A stretch of DNA of 12,010 nt from Lojkania enalia (lineage: Eukaryota; Ascomycota; Dothideomycetes; Pleosporales). The DNA lies in NCBI GenBank assembly GCA_010094045.1, contig ML986745.1, forward strand, positions 33,628 to 45,637. Direction: 5' to 3'. A program made the position numbers and the translations under genes. Every line of letters begins with the position of its first letter. The stretch's first letter is position 1. The notes under the pieces were generated by a model. The model had not been told where the DNA came from and made no database searches. It was given only the letters and a program-made list of their open reading frames with translations. Positions 1-7,817 of this stretch are shown in pieces.

Positions 1-325
1 AGCTTCCTTAACTAAATAACAACTTCTACTCTATATATATTATTGTACGTCTCTAGAACTATTAATTATTAAAGTATTACTAACGCCTCTTAGAAAAAAT
101 TACTTAATATACTACTCTACCCGCCTTCTAGAACCTTTTTAGAGGCTTTTTAAGTTATCTACCTTTAGGCTATACGCACGCTCGCCTATAGGTAGTATAT
201 AATATTTATCTTTTAGTTCCTAAAATTAAAAAAATGCGAGTATTATACCTTATAAAATAAAAAGTATAACCCTATACGAATTATATCTAATACTAGTAGA
301 GTACTTACTACTAACGCACTTATAG

Positions 326-751
326 ATCCCCTCCTACTATAAGAAGGAGTTTCTAGTCCTCCGGGGCCATCTTAAACTATAGATAGTAGCCTAATACGTA
401 GAGGATAAGAAGGATAAAAAAGTAGCCTTTAAGACTATTTTAGAATCTACTTATAGCCTAGTACTTATAGCCCAGGTTGTAAAGAGTTAGAAAACTAGCC
501 TTTTTAAAGCTAGTATCTAGGTAGCTTTATTCTACTAGGGTACTAAATTGCTCTATTAGGTTTTAGCTCTAGAAGCTCTAGTATCTAGCTTTTAAGCTAA
601 TATTACGGCGCTTTTAGATAGTTAAGAATAAAGTAGAGGAGGTTTAGGGGGAGTCTAGAAGGAAAAAAGGGGAAGGAGGGTAGAAGAGAAGAGAACTAGA
701 GAGGTATCTAATAGCCTGCTATTAGACCCTCTAGATTTTATAGAAGAGTAA
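326..751 (+). pseudogene. Possible remnant of an unrecognised reading frame, convergent with pol
   Basis: I do not recognise this product. The frame with codons beginning at 401 reads as plausible protein over more than 115 codons up to a TAA at 749-751. It has an alternating hydrophobic and Ala/Leu segment (around 500-600, including VLALEALVSSF) followed by a Gly-rich then Lys/Arg/Glu-rich segment (around 615-705). The interruptions between 401 and 748 are eight TAA or TAG codons, each explicable as a Gln codon (CAA, CAG) or Trp codon hit by C-to-T change. The frame may extend upstream past 326 with further such stops. It points towards the pol remnant, which ends at 767 on the other strand. 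Because the whole region is short of TGA and rich in CTA/TTA, a chance open frame is a real alternative, and the antisense frame is in exact codon register. Confidence 0.33.
612..705 (+). other. Purine-rich tract
   Basis: The plus strand here is almost all A and G, with runs of GGGGG, AAAAAA and GGGG, and is far richer in G than its surroundings. It lies just 3' of the left pol remnant, but the purines are on the strand opposite to the element's sense strand, so it is not the element's own plus-strand primer. Within the possible plus-strand frame it encodes the Gly- and Lys/Arg/Glu-rich segment. Purine-only DNA has few CpA targets, which may explain why it kept its G content. Confidence 0.5.
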
Positions 752-869
752 TTTCGGACCTATACTTTAGTTTTTAAATCTACTACTTAACTCTTATATA
801 TTATCGTCTACTAGGTAATCTATATTCTCTATACTATTCTTATATACCTTAATCTATTTAGTTAGGGCT

Positions 870-1050
870 TTTAGGGGTTCTAGCTAATTTAGATACTTAT
901 TATAAAAAGCTCTTAGCTTATAAAGTAAACCTATAAAATTTAAGGCTTTATATTAGACCGAGTCGGGATTATATTCTACCTATTTTATACGGTATTTAAG
1001 GGTTTTATAATATAGCTTACTAGCTAGTATATTCTTAACCTCCTACTCTT
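870..1050 (-). other. Chromodomain remnant at the pol C-terminus
   Basis: In the pol frame, from 1000 downward, the translation begins LKYRIK, stop, VEYNPDSV, stop, YKALNF, followed by a helix-like stretch ending KLRAFYNKY. This matches the chromodomain pattern YRVKW-x-G-Y with a following W-Y-x-A and a C-terminal helix. Both stops (TAG and TAA) sit where the aromatic-cage and core Trp residues belong, as expected when TGG is hit on the opposite strand. In intact chromoviruses this domain binds methylated histone H3 and directs insertion to heterochromatin. Just upstream the sequence is acidic and basic (AIKRVEE, stop, EVKNIL), the usual linker from integrase into the domain. Confidence 0.75.
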
Positions 1051-1645
1051 CTACTCTCTTAATAGCGATAGCGGGTGGTTTTAGAGCTTCTTACCCTGGT
1101 AGAAGGTTCTAGGGGTTCTTATACAGTAGGTTTAGTACGAAGATATTATATATTCTCAATTTTAGGGGTAATTATAGATAGTATAAGTTTCTAACCTATT
1201 CTAGTACTTTAAAAGATCCCTCCTATTAATAGGATAGCTTTCAGCTCGGTTTCTAGACTGTAAGGTTCTTAATATTTAGGTAGATTATATTACTAATCTA
1301 CTAATTAATCGGTCGCTAATAACGGTTAATAATAGATTATATACGATCTTAAACCTTTTTAATATTAGCCTTTACAGTTTCCTAGGCTATATATATACGA
1401 ATTACTAGAGCTAAAGCGTTTTTACGATTTAATTTATCTATTATAGTAATAGGATTAATAGAATATTTTTAATTCTAACTCTAATAGAGCTTAAATCTGT
1501 ATAGAATCTAATATAGAGATATTCTAATAGTTGTATAGAGTAGAGTCGCTTATACTCGGTCGATTATAGGTAATAGAGAACTCTAGTTGTTCTAGTAGAA
1601 AGATACGAAAGGGCGTAGTCTCTAATTAATATACTTATTTATAAT

Positions 1646-2146
1646 CTCTATCTATCTATTAGTCTTTTTATAATAAGTAGTAGATAGTTTAATTTTTACG
1701 TCTAAGATATAGTAGAATTTAGACTAGAAACTAGATATAAACTAAGGTCCTTAGTCTAAAATAATAGTTTCGGGCGTATAGCTAAAGTAGTATATCTATT
1801 AAATAAATAATTCGGCTATTCCCTATACGTTAATTATATAATAGTAGAGAATAGATACTACTTATTTATATAGGCGATTAATTACTACTATAATCTAATT
1901 ATATCCGAACTTATCTATAGAGAAATTCTTAAAGTTAATATATAGGTACTATATTAGTTAATTTAGTATAAGAAGTAAGTAGATAAAACTTAGGGTTTAG
2001 GTTTATATTAGATAAGCTTTATAGTATAGGATATAATTCCATATATATCGTTTATAAGTAGCTTCTATACCCTTCTAGTAGTACTTCTAAGATAGTAACT
2101 AATAGGTTTTAGTAGCGCTTGGGTGTACAGAGGATACTTAGTTATA
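1646..2146 (-). other. Integrase remnant: HHCC zinc region and DDE core
   Basis: The HHCC region reads Tyr (2144-2146), six residues, His (2123-2125, still CAC, in VHPSATKTY), then N-Tyr-I-L-Tyr with the two former Cys positions at 2033-2035 and 2024-2026. This fits H-x6-H and C-x2-C with three of four ligands changed to Tyr by CpA-type hits. The catalytic core has INF at the first Asp position (AAC at 1934-1936, Asp to Asn), an intact Asp in ILD-stop-GP (GAC, 1754-1756), and an intact Glu (GAG, 1646-1648) in the segment matching TDGQTE. The last two are separated by exactly 35 codons, the canonical D-x35-E spacing. Confidence 0.85.
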
Positions 2147-2479
2147 AGTTTCTTATATAAGCTATATATAAAGGCCTGAATCTAATAGAATATATAAGTA
2201 ATTATTATAGAGGAGTAGTCCGTTTTCTATCTAATACTTATAGGGTAAAAGGGTGCGTTCCTATGTAAAGGAGGCTCGGTTTTCCTATAGTAATGTGTTA
2301 ATCAACTCTAGAGAGTCTAGTAATATAACCTACTTCTAACCTTTAATAATATTTAGTATAGCTGCTTAAGTTATTATTTAAATAATATAGGACTAGGCTA
2401 ATTCAGTATTAATTTAGGGGTAAAGTTAATACAGTCTAAATAGGACTTTTAACCGGTTATCAGTTTAAGCTACTTTTAA

Positions 2480-3880
2480 GTTTTCTATATCTTATTCACA
2501 ATAACTAAAGATATCCACTCTAATATTATTCTTATCTAGAGTATACTCAATTCAGAACTAATACTAAGCTAATTCCTCAGTCTAATAAACTTAATAAGTA
2601 TTAAGTACCTTTATAGTTATAAAATATTCGAGTAAGCGATAATTAGTATATACTAGAGTCCTAGTAGCTACTAAAATAAGTTCTACCCTCTATTACTTAA
2701 ATATAGTAATAATTGCGAATAGTTTCTTATTATAGATCTTCTAGTTCAGTTTTAAACCGGATAGAACTTTACTATAGAATACTATAGGGTACTATTTTCC
2801 GTTAGAAAATTTCTATAATAGTACTCCTACAACTACTCTATTAGAAGCGTTAGTTTCCATTTTTGTTTCTAATATAGGGTTAAAGTAGTAGAGCGTAGGT
2901 ATACTTAATAGAGCTAACTTTAATTTCTTAAAGATAATATTATATTCTAAAGTCTATATAAAAAAGGTTATAGAATTCTATAGTACGATAATTAGTTTTA
3001 TAACACGCGAGAATTCTGGTACAAACTATTAATAGAATCTAGTAAAACCTAAGAAGGATTTTACACCTGTTATAGTAGTAGATAGCTACTAGTTATATAG
3101 TACTTCTACCTTTTCTAGATTAACTTTAAGACCTTTATTTAAGAGAATATAGCTAAGGTATTTAGTTCAGGTAATATAGAATTCGCTCTTCTTAATATCA
3201 ACTTATAATTCTACTTAATATAATCTCTTAAGAACTTTCTTAACGTAGATAGCGTATATTACCTCGTCTTCTAAGTAGATAAGAATATTATCTAGATAAG
3301 CGATATAGAAGTTATCTAGGTAGTCGATTAGTACGTTATTTATATAGTACTAGTAAGTTACTAGACTGTTATATAATCTAAAAGGTAGAACTTTATACTT
3401 GTAGGTTCTGTATCGAGTCTAAAAGGTAGTATATTCTTTAAAACTAGGGTCTATTCTAATCTTATTAAAAGCTATACAAATATTAAACTTAGTAAAGATT
3501 ACTACCTTAATAGGTTTAGATAGAAGTTTATCTATATATAGTATCGGATATATATTTTTATAGGTAAGAGTATTAAGTTTATAATAATTTATATAGATAT
3601 ATAGGTTGCTATTAGGTTTATAAATCTAAAGGATTAGAAATATAAAAGAGCTCCAACTCTACTTAATATACCTATACTATAGATTATCTATAATATACTT
3701 TTTAGTTACCTCCAGCTCTTTAATATTCTACTTATACAACAGGCTGTAACTATTAGGGAGGAGTTCCGTAAGAATAATCTTATAATTATAAGGGTAGTAT
3801 TCTAGTAATTAATAAGCTATAGTTTTACTAAATATATCTTAATATTTATAGTATTCGGATAGTAATTAGAGATTTACTAG
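2480..3880 (-). other. Reverse transcriptase and RNase H remnant, left copy
   Basis: RT opens near 3880 with a segment matching the family's LPPEY..YQDVF, runs through a Y-N-Y-K motif and a N-S-N-L-Y-I-Y-I-N-Y-Y-K-L-N stretch (family NGNLR.C.DYR.LN, around 3570-3622), then VIFTKFN, and the active site YLDN at 3287-3298, where YLDD has lost its second Asp (GAT to AAT). GVKSFLGFTRFY near 3030-3066 is the connection into RNase H. RNase H begins with ETNAS (family ETDAS; Asp to Asn at 2849-2851), then VVVGVLL, YPIVFYSKVLSG and NKKLFAII (family KELLAI, Glu to Lys). It ends around 2480 with a VEYT.DKNNIR.D-like segment. The single copy of the 39-base unit that is tripled in the right arm is at 3584-3622. 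Confidence 0.86.
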
Positions 3881-4396
3881 TACTTTATTTTTAGTCTTGT
3901 CTTCCAACTCTAGAGCTTACTTATCTTTAATTAGCTGCTCGATTTTGTTTAGAAACGTAGAGAAAAACTTGTTCTCTTTTCTCTTTATATTAAAGTAAAA
4001 AGTATTAGCTAAGATAAGAATAATAATAGAAGAATAGACTTTCTTTAGATTAGGTTTAGACTTTATTATATATAGGTATATAGAAGCTTTAAGCTTATTT
4101 AGACTATAGGTTATAAAAGACTAATATAGTTTTAGTAGTCTTAGTAGACCTTTAATATAATAAATAGTCGGACTATAAGACTACTAATACTAGTTCTTTT
4201 CCTATAGAGCATCGCGTTACTAGATATCTAGCTCTACCTCCTTATTATATACTAGCTAAGTTAATTATATAAGAAGAGAAGATAAAGGATTATAAGTAGT
4301 AAGATATTTAGAAGGCTATATAATCCGATTCTTATCCGTATCTAGCTAGAGTTGAAAATAATATAACTATTTAATACTAATAATATAATCCTAAAT

Positions 4397-4405
4397 ATCT
4401 AAATC
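4397..4405 (-). other. Aspartic protease active-site remnant, left copy
   Basis: In the pol frame the sequence reads IIIDLDI-stop-DYII. It aligns codon for codon with the right copy, which reads LDLGI-stop-DCI. Together they point to an ancestral D-S-G-A retropepsin motif: Ser TCA became TTA in both copies, and Gly became Asp only here. It lies between the gag zinc knuckle and RT, where a Ty3/gypsy protease belongs. Confidence 0.65.
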
Positions 4406-4769
4406 TATAATAATAAATAGATAGTTTTAGATAGTTCTTCTATTAATTTATAGGTATAAGTAGATATACTAATTAACTAGGGTTTAAATTCGGTCCTAAA
4501 AGCCTTTAACGGTAATTTTAAAGGGTAAGCACTATATTAATATATATAGAGCTTAAGAGAGTAATCTAGCTATTATAAAATTAAGGAATAGGAAGTCTTA
4601 GGCGTTTATATTAATAAGGGTATTTAGTTATATATTAACGCCTTTTAAATATAAGATAGTAGAAATTTAGAAGTACTTTCCTCTAAATAAATATAATAAA
4701 TTAATATTTGATAAATTATACTTATTTAAGCCTAAGATAGAGAGTTTTCTTAAGTATCTCTATTTCCCA

Positions 4770-6018
4770 CCCGAGAACTATTTAGATAGTACTTATTTAT
4801 GTCTAGAAACTCTTCTTCTTTAATCTTCTCTTATTTAACCTCTATCTTTTATACTCTAAAAACTATATATATATTCGCGAAGTATTCTAGTTTACTATAA
4901 TTATAGTAATTACCTAGGGTTATATACCTTTTAGATGTAGAAGTCTTACTAGGTTATTAAGAAGCGATTGTAGTAGAATAAGGTATTAATACTAGAATAG
5001 ATTAGGGTAGTATTAGATTATAGATTACCTTAGATAAACTCTTAGAAACCTTCTAGCACCAATCCGAATTTATTTTAGCTGCAACCTATAAGCTAGTAGT
5101 TTATTCTAAGAGGCTAAAAATACTCTTCCTTTCTATATTATAGGCTGTTAAGTAGGTAACTATAGTATTAAAGAAGCTTTTCTATATAAGCTTAAAGCTA
5201 AGGTTTAGTATCTTTAGGCTGGGGAGGATTTTATTCTATAGGTAGAAGAACTATTCAGATTAGAATACAGATCCCCTAATAGCTATACTAATAAAGCAAG
5301 CTTTAAAAGTTAGGAATACTTCTCCCTTATTTATCTTTAAGACCTAAAACGTCTATTACACCTCTATCTCTTTATTATCTATAATAAAATACGATTGTAG
5401 AAGTAAAATTATTTCTTTAGTATTCTTAAACTAATACTAGTCTAATTTAGCTAGGTATTTTAGCTCTAGATACTCTTTCGCAGTACTAGAGGTATATTCT
5501 TATACTAATGCTATATATATACGCTCTATTAGATAGTAATTTATATTAATCTTAAGTCGGTCTAGAATTAAAACTTACTATTATTTAAATATAGGTTTAC
5601 TACTATTTATAAAACTTTTAATCTTAGGCGTATATTTAGTAAGGTAGGCTTAAAGGGGCTTAGAGGTAGCTAAAAGGTTTCTTACTAGGGGAGTTGTAAA
5701 AGTTTCTTAGCGTATTATTAGTTCTAATTTAGTAGTTTATAGAGGTTAATTAGAACTAATAGTTCTCTATTATATTAAGCATACAATCTCCTCTTATAAA
5801 ATTACAATTTATTCCTCAAGGGTTAATTTACTCTAATTTTCCTCTAAATTAGATAGGTTCTTTATTATAGGCCTTATAGAGAGGGGTCCGCCTATTATAG
5901 GGCCCCCTATAAGAGGTAACAGTTGTTCTATACGTATAGATAGAAGTTTACTCTTACTATAACTTACGCGTATATTAGTTCTAGTATAGGAATTAGAAGG
6001 TAAATTATAGTTAGATAT
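4770..6018 (-). pseudogene. Gag remnant (capsid/nucleocapsid), left copy
   Basis: The gag frame (first base congruent to 0 modulo 3) runs without frameshift from about 6018 to about 4770. The probable start is ATA at 6016-6018, an ATG lost by G-to-A change; this is inferred. Near the N-terminus is a Gly-Pro direct repeat (IGGPIIGGP, about 5880-5910) followed by a Leu/Glu-rich, probably coiled-coil stretch (about 5780-5870, including NLEEN and KLTLEE). The capsid core includes SSTAKEYLELKYLAKLD and, further on, KINKGEVFLTFKA and SVF-stop-SE. Near the C-terminus is the decayed zinc knuckle (4867-4908), then an acidic tail with KIKEEEFLD. Stops are TAA/TAG only. Gag would have formed the virus-like particle and packaged RNA. 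Family assignment rests on the order of parts and the knuckle, not on a database match. Confidence 0.82.
4867..4908 (-). other. Decayed CCHC zinc knuckle, left copy
   Basis: The translation is YYNYSKLEYFANIY. With Tyr at positions 1, 4, 9 and 14 this has exactly the spacing of the nucleocapsid knuckle C-x2-C-x4-H-x4-C, with all four ligands replaced by Tyr. TGC/TGT to TAC/TAT and CAC/CAT to TAC/TAT are single changes at CpA (either strand), the preferred RIP target. The right copy shows the same four changes. Confidence 0.85.
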
Positions 6019-6595
6019 CAGCGGTTACCTCTAATTCTAATAGGTTATTAGTAGTCTCTAAGTTTCTACCTAGGCGTACTCTATACAGCTTTTCTAAAGG
6101 TAATTCTAATTATAGAGGATAGAAAGTTCTAAACCTAAAGGCTTTAATTAATAGAAGGTTTTTAAAATTCTATTTAGATAACTAAATAATTTAATATAAT
6201 AGTATATAAATATTATAACCTAAACTAAATTAGGTATATCTTAAATTTAGATATAGTTAAATAAATAATCGATGCGATATTATTAAAGAGGCTGTTACTA
6301 GTAGGATTAAATTCTTCTATATAATATAACGGCGTAAGTAAGATAATAGGTCTAAATACGGTACAAATCTACTTAAAGGTATATAGGAGTATATAAGGGT
6401 TTAGGGACCTAAGAATTCTATTAACATCTATAAGCCTTATATAAAAGGATATAGAAGAACTACTAAGCTACTTATAAAGGAGTATACAACTATATACGGA
6501 AGGGAAAAGGAGCGGAGCTGGGGGTAGAATAAGATAAGCGAAAAGCTTTAGGATAAGGTTACATATAAAGCTTTTTATAGAACGATTTTTTCGCA
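6019..6595 (-). mobile_element. 5' LTR plus leader, left copy
   Basis: The outer edge is set at 6595 because the minus-strand sequence starts TGCGAA there and homology to the right copy begins at the same dinucleotide (7818). A few flanking bases also match apart from transitions, so the edge could lie up to about 10 bases further out. The inner LTR edge cannot be fixed because the second LTR is not in the window; LTR and leader together span about 577 bases before the inferred gag start. Near the outer end is a palindrome (arms 6541-6550 and 6566-6575). The segment around 6503-6525 (AGCTCCGCTCC on the minus strand) is an unusually GC-rich block kept in both copies. Confidence 0.72.
6541..6575. 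repeat. LTR hairpin, left copy
   Basis: AAAAGCTTTA at 6541-6550 is followed after 15 bases by its exact reverse complement at 6566-6575. In the right copy the same arms extend to 12 bases; here the outer CG of one arm has become TA, two RIP-type changes. A second small inverted repeat, AACGAT/ATCGTT (6581-6586 and 6595-6600), straddles the LTR terminus. Confidence 0.7.
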
Positions 6596-7817
6596 TCGTT
6601 ATAATTATAGTTGTATATATACTAGGGCCTTATTTATATTAGGTTAGTTAGAGGTAGTAGCTTTAGTAAAGAGAGAGTATTAGAATCGCCGGTTCTTTAA
6701 ATATAATAAATATATTCTTAGAAGTCTAATATAGTAATAAGATAAATCTATAAAAATAACTATATAGAATTTAATCTATTAAAGAAATCTTCTATCTTAT
6801 ATAGTTAGGTTTAAAACTACTAAACCTAGCTTATCTAGTCTATTAGGTTTATTAGGTCCGATCTACTATATCTAATACTTCTAATAGTATTGTATATATA
6901 GGTTATACTATACTTTATTATCTAGCTAATTATCTCCTTAGTTTTTATAGTCTTACTACTTACTTTTTAATAATTAGTTTCTAATATACATCTACCTATT
7001 ATTACCTTATTAGTCCTTATCTGAGTTATCTTATATAGTAGCTAATATTAGATTAAGCTCTAGCTATAGGAGTAGTACTTTTTAGCGTTTTATATTTATA
7101 ATATCTACTTCCCCTTCTATAAGTTTATCCTAAAGCTTTTTAATCTATTACTTTATCTATTCTATCTAAGTATAATATCTTACTATCTTTAGTAGTTTAT
7201 TCTAACTTCTAATATATTCTGTATAGATATACTATAGTATTATATCTATATTTTTCCGTTCTAGGGTTAGTACTTTATATATTCTAGTAGGCCCTACTTA
7301 ACTTATAAGTATAGCCCTATTTATCTTTTTTTCTCTTTCTACTATACTAAAGGTTTAACGCGAAAATACTTCTCTCTATAACCGTTATACTAGTTACTTA
7401 ATTCTTTTATTAGGTATTATAATAGATCTATTTTACTATTATTTAAACTATTAGTCTATAAACTATAACTACTATAGTAATACTACTCTTTCTTCTATAT
7501 ATAGAGAGTATTTTTCTTAGAGTTTATCTTATAATCTTTCTTTAACCGAGGGTACCTTTTACTATTTTCTAGTAAATATATCGAAGGCTTATAAGAAGTC
7601 TACCTCTGCCTATTAAGATTTTGTAGCTACTAAGAAAGAGGAGATTTATTATCTTAAAGAATCTGCGTATTACTATTATATAATTCTTTCTTATCTAGGG
7701 TATATTAAAGAATACGTCTATTTTTTAAAGGAGTATAGTTTAGATCTTAGAAAATAAGAGGTATAGTTAATAGAAGAGTAAGAGAAGTTAAAGGAAGAGA
7801 AGAGGAGATTATAATAA
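6596..7817. other. Spacer between the two 5' LTRs
   Basis: This 1.2-kb segment lies outside both element copies. From about 6880 to 7600 the plus strand is notably pyrimidine-rich (many CTT, TCT and TAT runs), unlike the arms. I see no tRNA, intact frame, terminal inverted repeat or tandem array. A 16-base match to the LTR hairpin arm occurs at 7125-7140 but is not extended. The only coding-like signal is the frame ending at about 7815, listed separately. It could be the sequence into which the elements inserted or part of a third, older element. Confidence 0.6.
7380..7815 (+). pseudogene. Possible remnant reading frame ending at the right LTR, unrecognised
   Basis: In the frame with codons starting at 7569 the translation is protein-like: LTEGTFYYFLVNISKAYKKS at 7542-7601, then DFVATKKEEIYYLKESAYYY, then ILSYLGYIKEYVYFLKEYS, and a charged, probably coiled-coil end (LIEE-stop-EKLKEEKRRL) just before the LTR at 7818. 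The interruptions are TAA or TAG where Gln is plausible (AY-stop-DF, RK-stop-EV-stop-LIEE-stop-EK). The frame stays readable upstream to at least 7380. I cannot name the protein. The composition (Lys, Glu, Leu) may suggest the tail of a transposase or a structural protein, but that is only a guess. The right element appears to have inserted at or near its 3' end. Confidence 0.38.

Larger units (their letters stand above)
1..766. other. Unassigned AT-rich stretch downstream of the left pol remnant
   Basis: This stretch lies 3' of the minus-strand pol remnant, where an LTR retrotransposon would carry its polypurine tract and 3' LTR. I searched it for the LTR start seen at the other end of the element (TGCGAA on the minus strand, TTCGCA on the plus strand) and found no match. 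Either the 3' LTR lies beyond base 1, or it was lost, or another sequence is inserted here. The composition is the same RIP-like AT-rich sequence as elsewhere. A purine-rich tract (about 612-705) and a possible plus-strand reading-frame remnant (about 326-751) are listed separately. Confidence 0.6.
767..4800 (-). pseudogene. Pol polyprotein remnant (PR-RT-RNase H-IN-chromodomain), left copy
   Basis: This is a degraded pol of a Ty3/gypsy element. All landmarks lie in one frame (first codon base congruent to 1 modulo 3): protease DLD at 4397-4405; RT from about 3880 with YLDN at 3287-3298 and the GVKSFLGFT segment near 3040-3066; RNase H ETNAS around 2849-2857; integrase HHCC residues between 2146 and 2024; integrase DDE positions at 1934-1936, 1754-1756 and 1646-1648; chromodomain about 870-1040; then TAA at 767-769. 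In-frame TAA/TAG codons occur about every 10 to 25 codons, mostly where the family has Gln or Trp. The N-terminal limit is uncertain, since this frame is readable from about 4800 and overlaps the gag end in the -1 frame. Other hits are missense, such as Cys and His to Tyr and Asp to Asn. No functional product is possible. Confidence 0.88.
1..6595 (-). mobile_element. Left copy: Ty3/gypsy-class chromovirus LTR retrotransposon, RIP-degraded
   Basis: On the minus strand, in order from 6595, are a 5' LTR beginning TGCGAA, a gag remnant with a zinc-knuckle pattern, and a pol remnant ordered protease, RT, RNase H, integrase, chromodomain. RT before integrase is the Ty3/gypsy order, and the C-terminal chromodomain is typical of chromoviruses such as fungal MAGGY-type elements. 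Recognised sequence ends at 767; the 3' LTR is not visible, so the true 3' limit is unknown and may lie outside the window. Gag keeps one reading frame throughout and pol keeps one frame from protease to chromodomain, with many TAA/TAG stops but no frameshift that I can detect. This fits point mutation by RIP. The element cannot be autonomous. Confidence 0.88.
2664..6595 (-). repeat. Left arm of a ~4-kb inverted repeat
   Basis: This arm is the reverse complement of 7818-11827. Checkpoints pair as follows: 6503 with 7910, 4908 with 9505 and 4201 with 10212 (all sum to 14413), then 3298 with 11193, 3041 with 11450 and 2851 with 11640 (all sum to 14491). The arms therefore differ in length only by 78 bases. 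In the first 90 or so bases from the LTR edge I count eight differences, all transitions and in both directions, so both copies have mutated since they diverged. Confidence 0.9.

Noticed and set aside
228..275. Near-palindrome ATTATAC...GTATAAC with TGCGAG as a transposon terminus or 3' LTR start
   Set aside because: The orientation and the bases after TGCGA do not match the LTR of this element, and the repeat is short and low-complexity.
331..349. CTCCT...AGGAG hairpin as a transcription terminator or riboswitch
   Set aside because: The stem is only five bases, and there is no supporting context in what appears to be a eukaryotic repeat region.
612..705. Polypurine tract of the left element
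   Set aside because: The purines are on the plus strand while the element's sense strand is the minus strand, so the polarity is wrong for a plus-strand primer.
5780..5782. ATG on the minus strand as the gag start
   Set aside because: It is in a different frame from the capsid and zinc knuckle, and the true gag frame stays readable well upstream to about 6018.
7125..7140. A 16-base exact match to the LTR hairpin arm (7857-7872) inside the spacer, suggesting a solo-LTR fragment
   Set aside because: The match does not extend convincingly on either side and centres on the self-complementary AAAGCTTT in AT-rich sequence, so chance is adequate.
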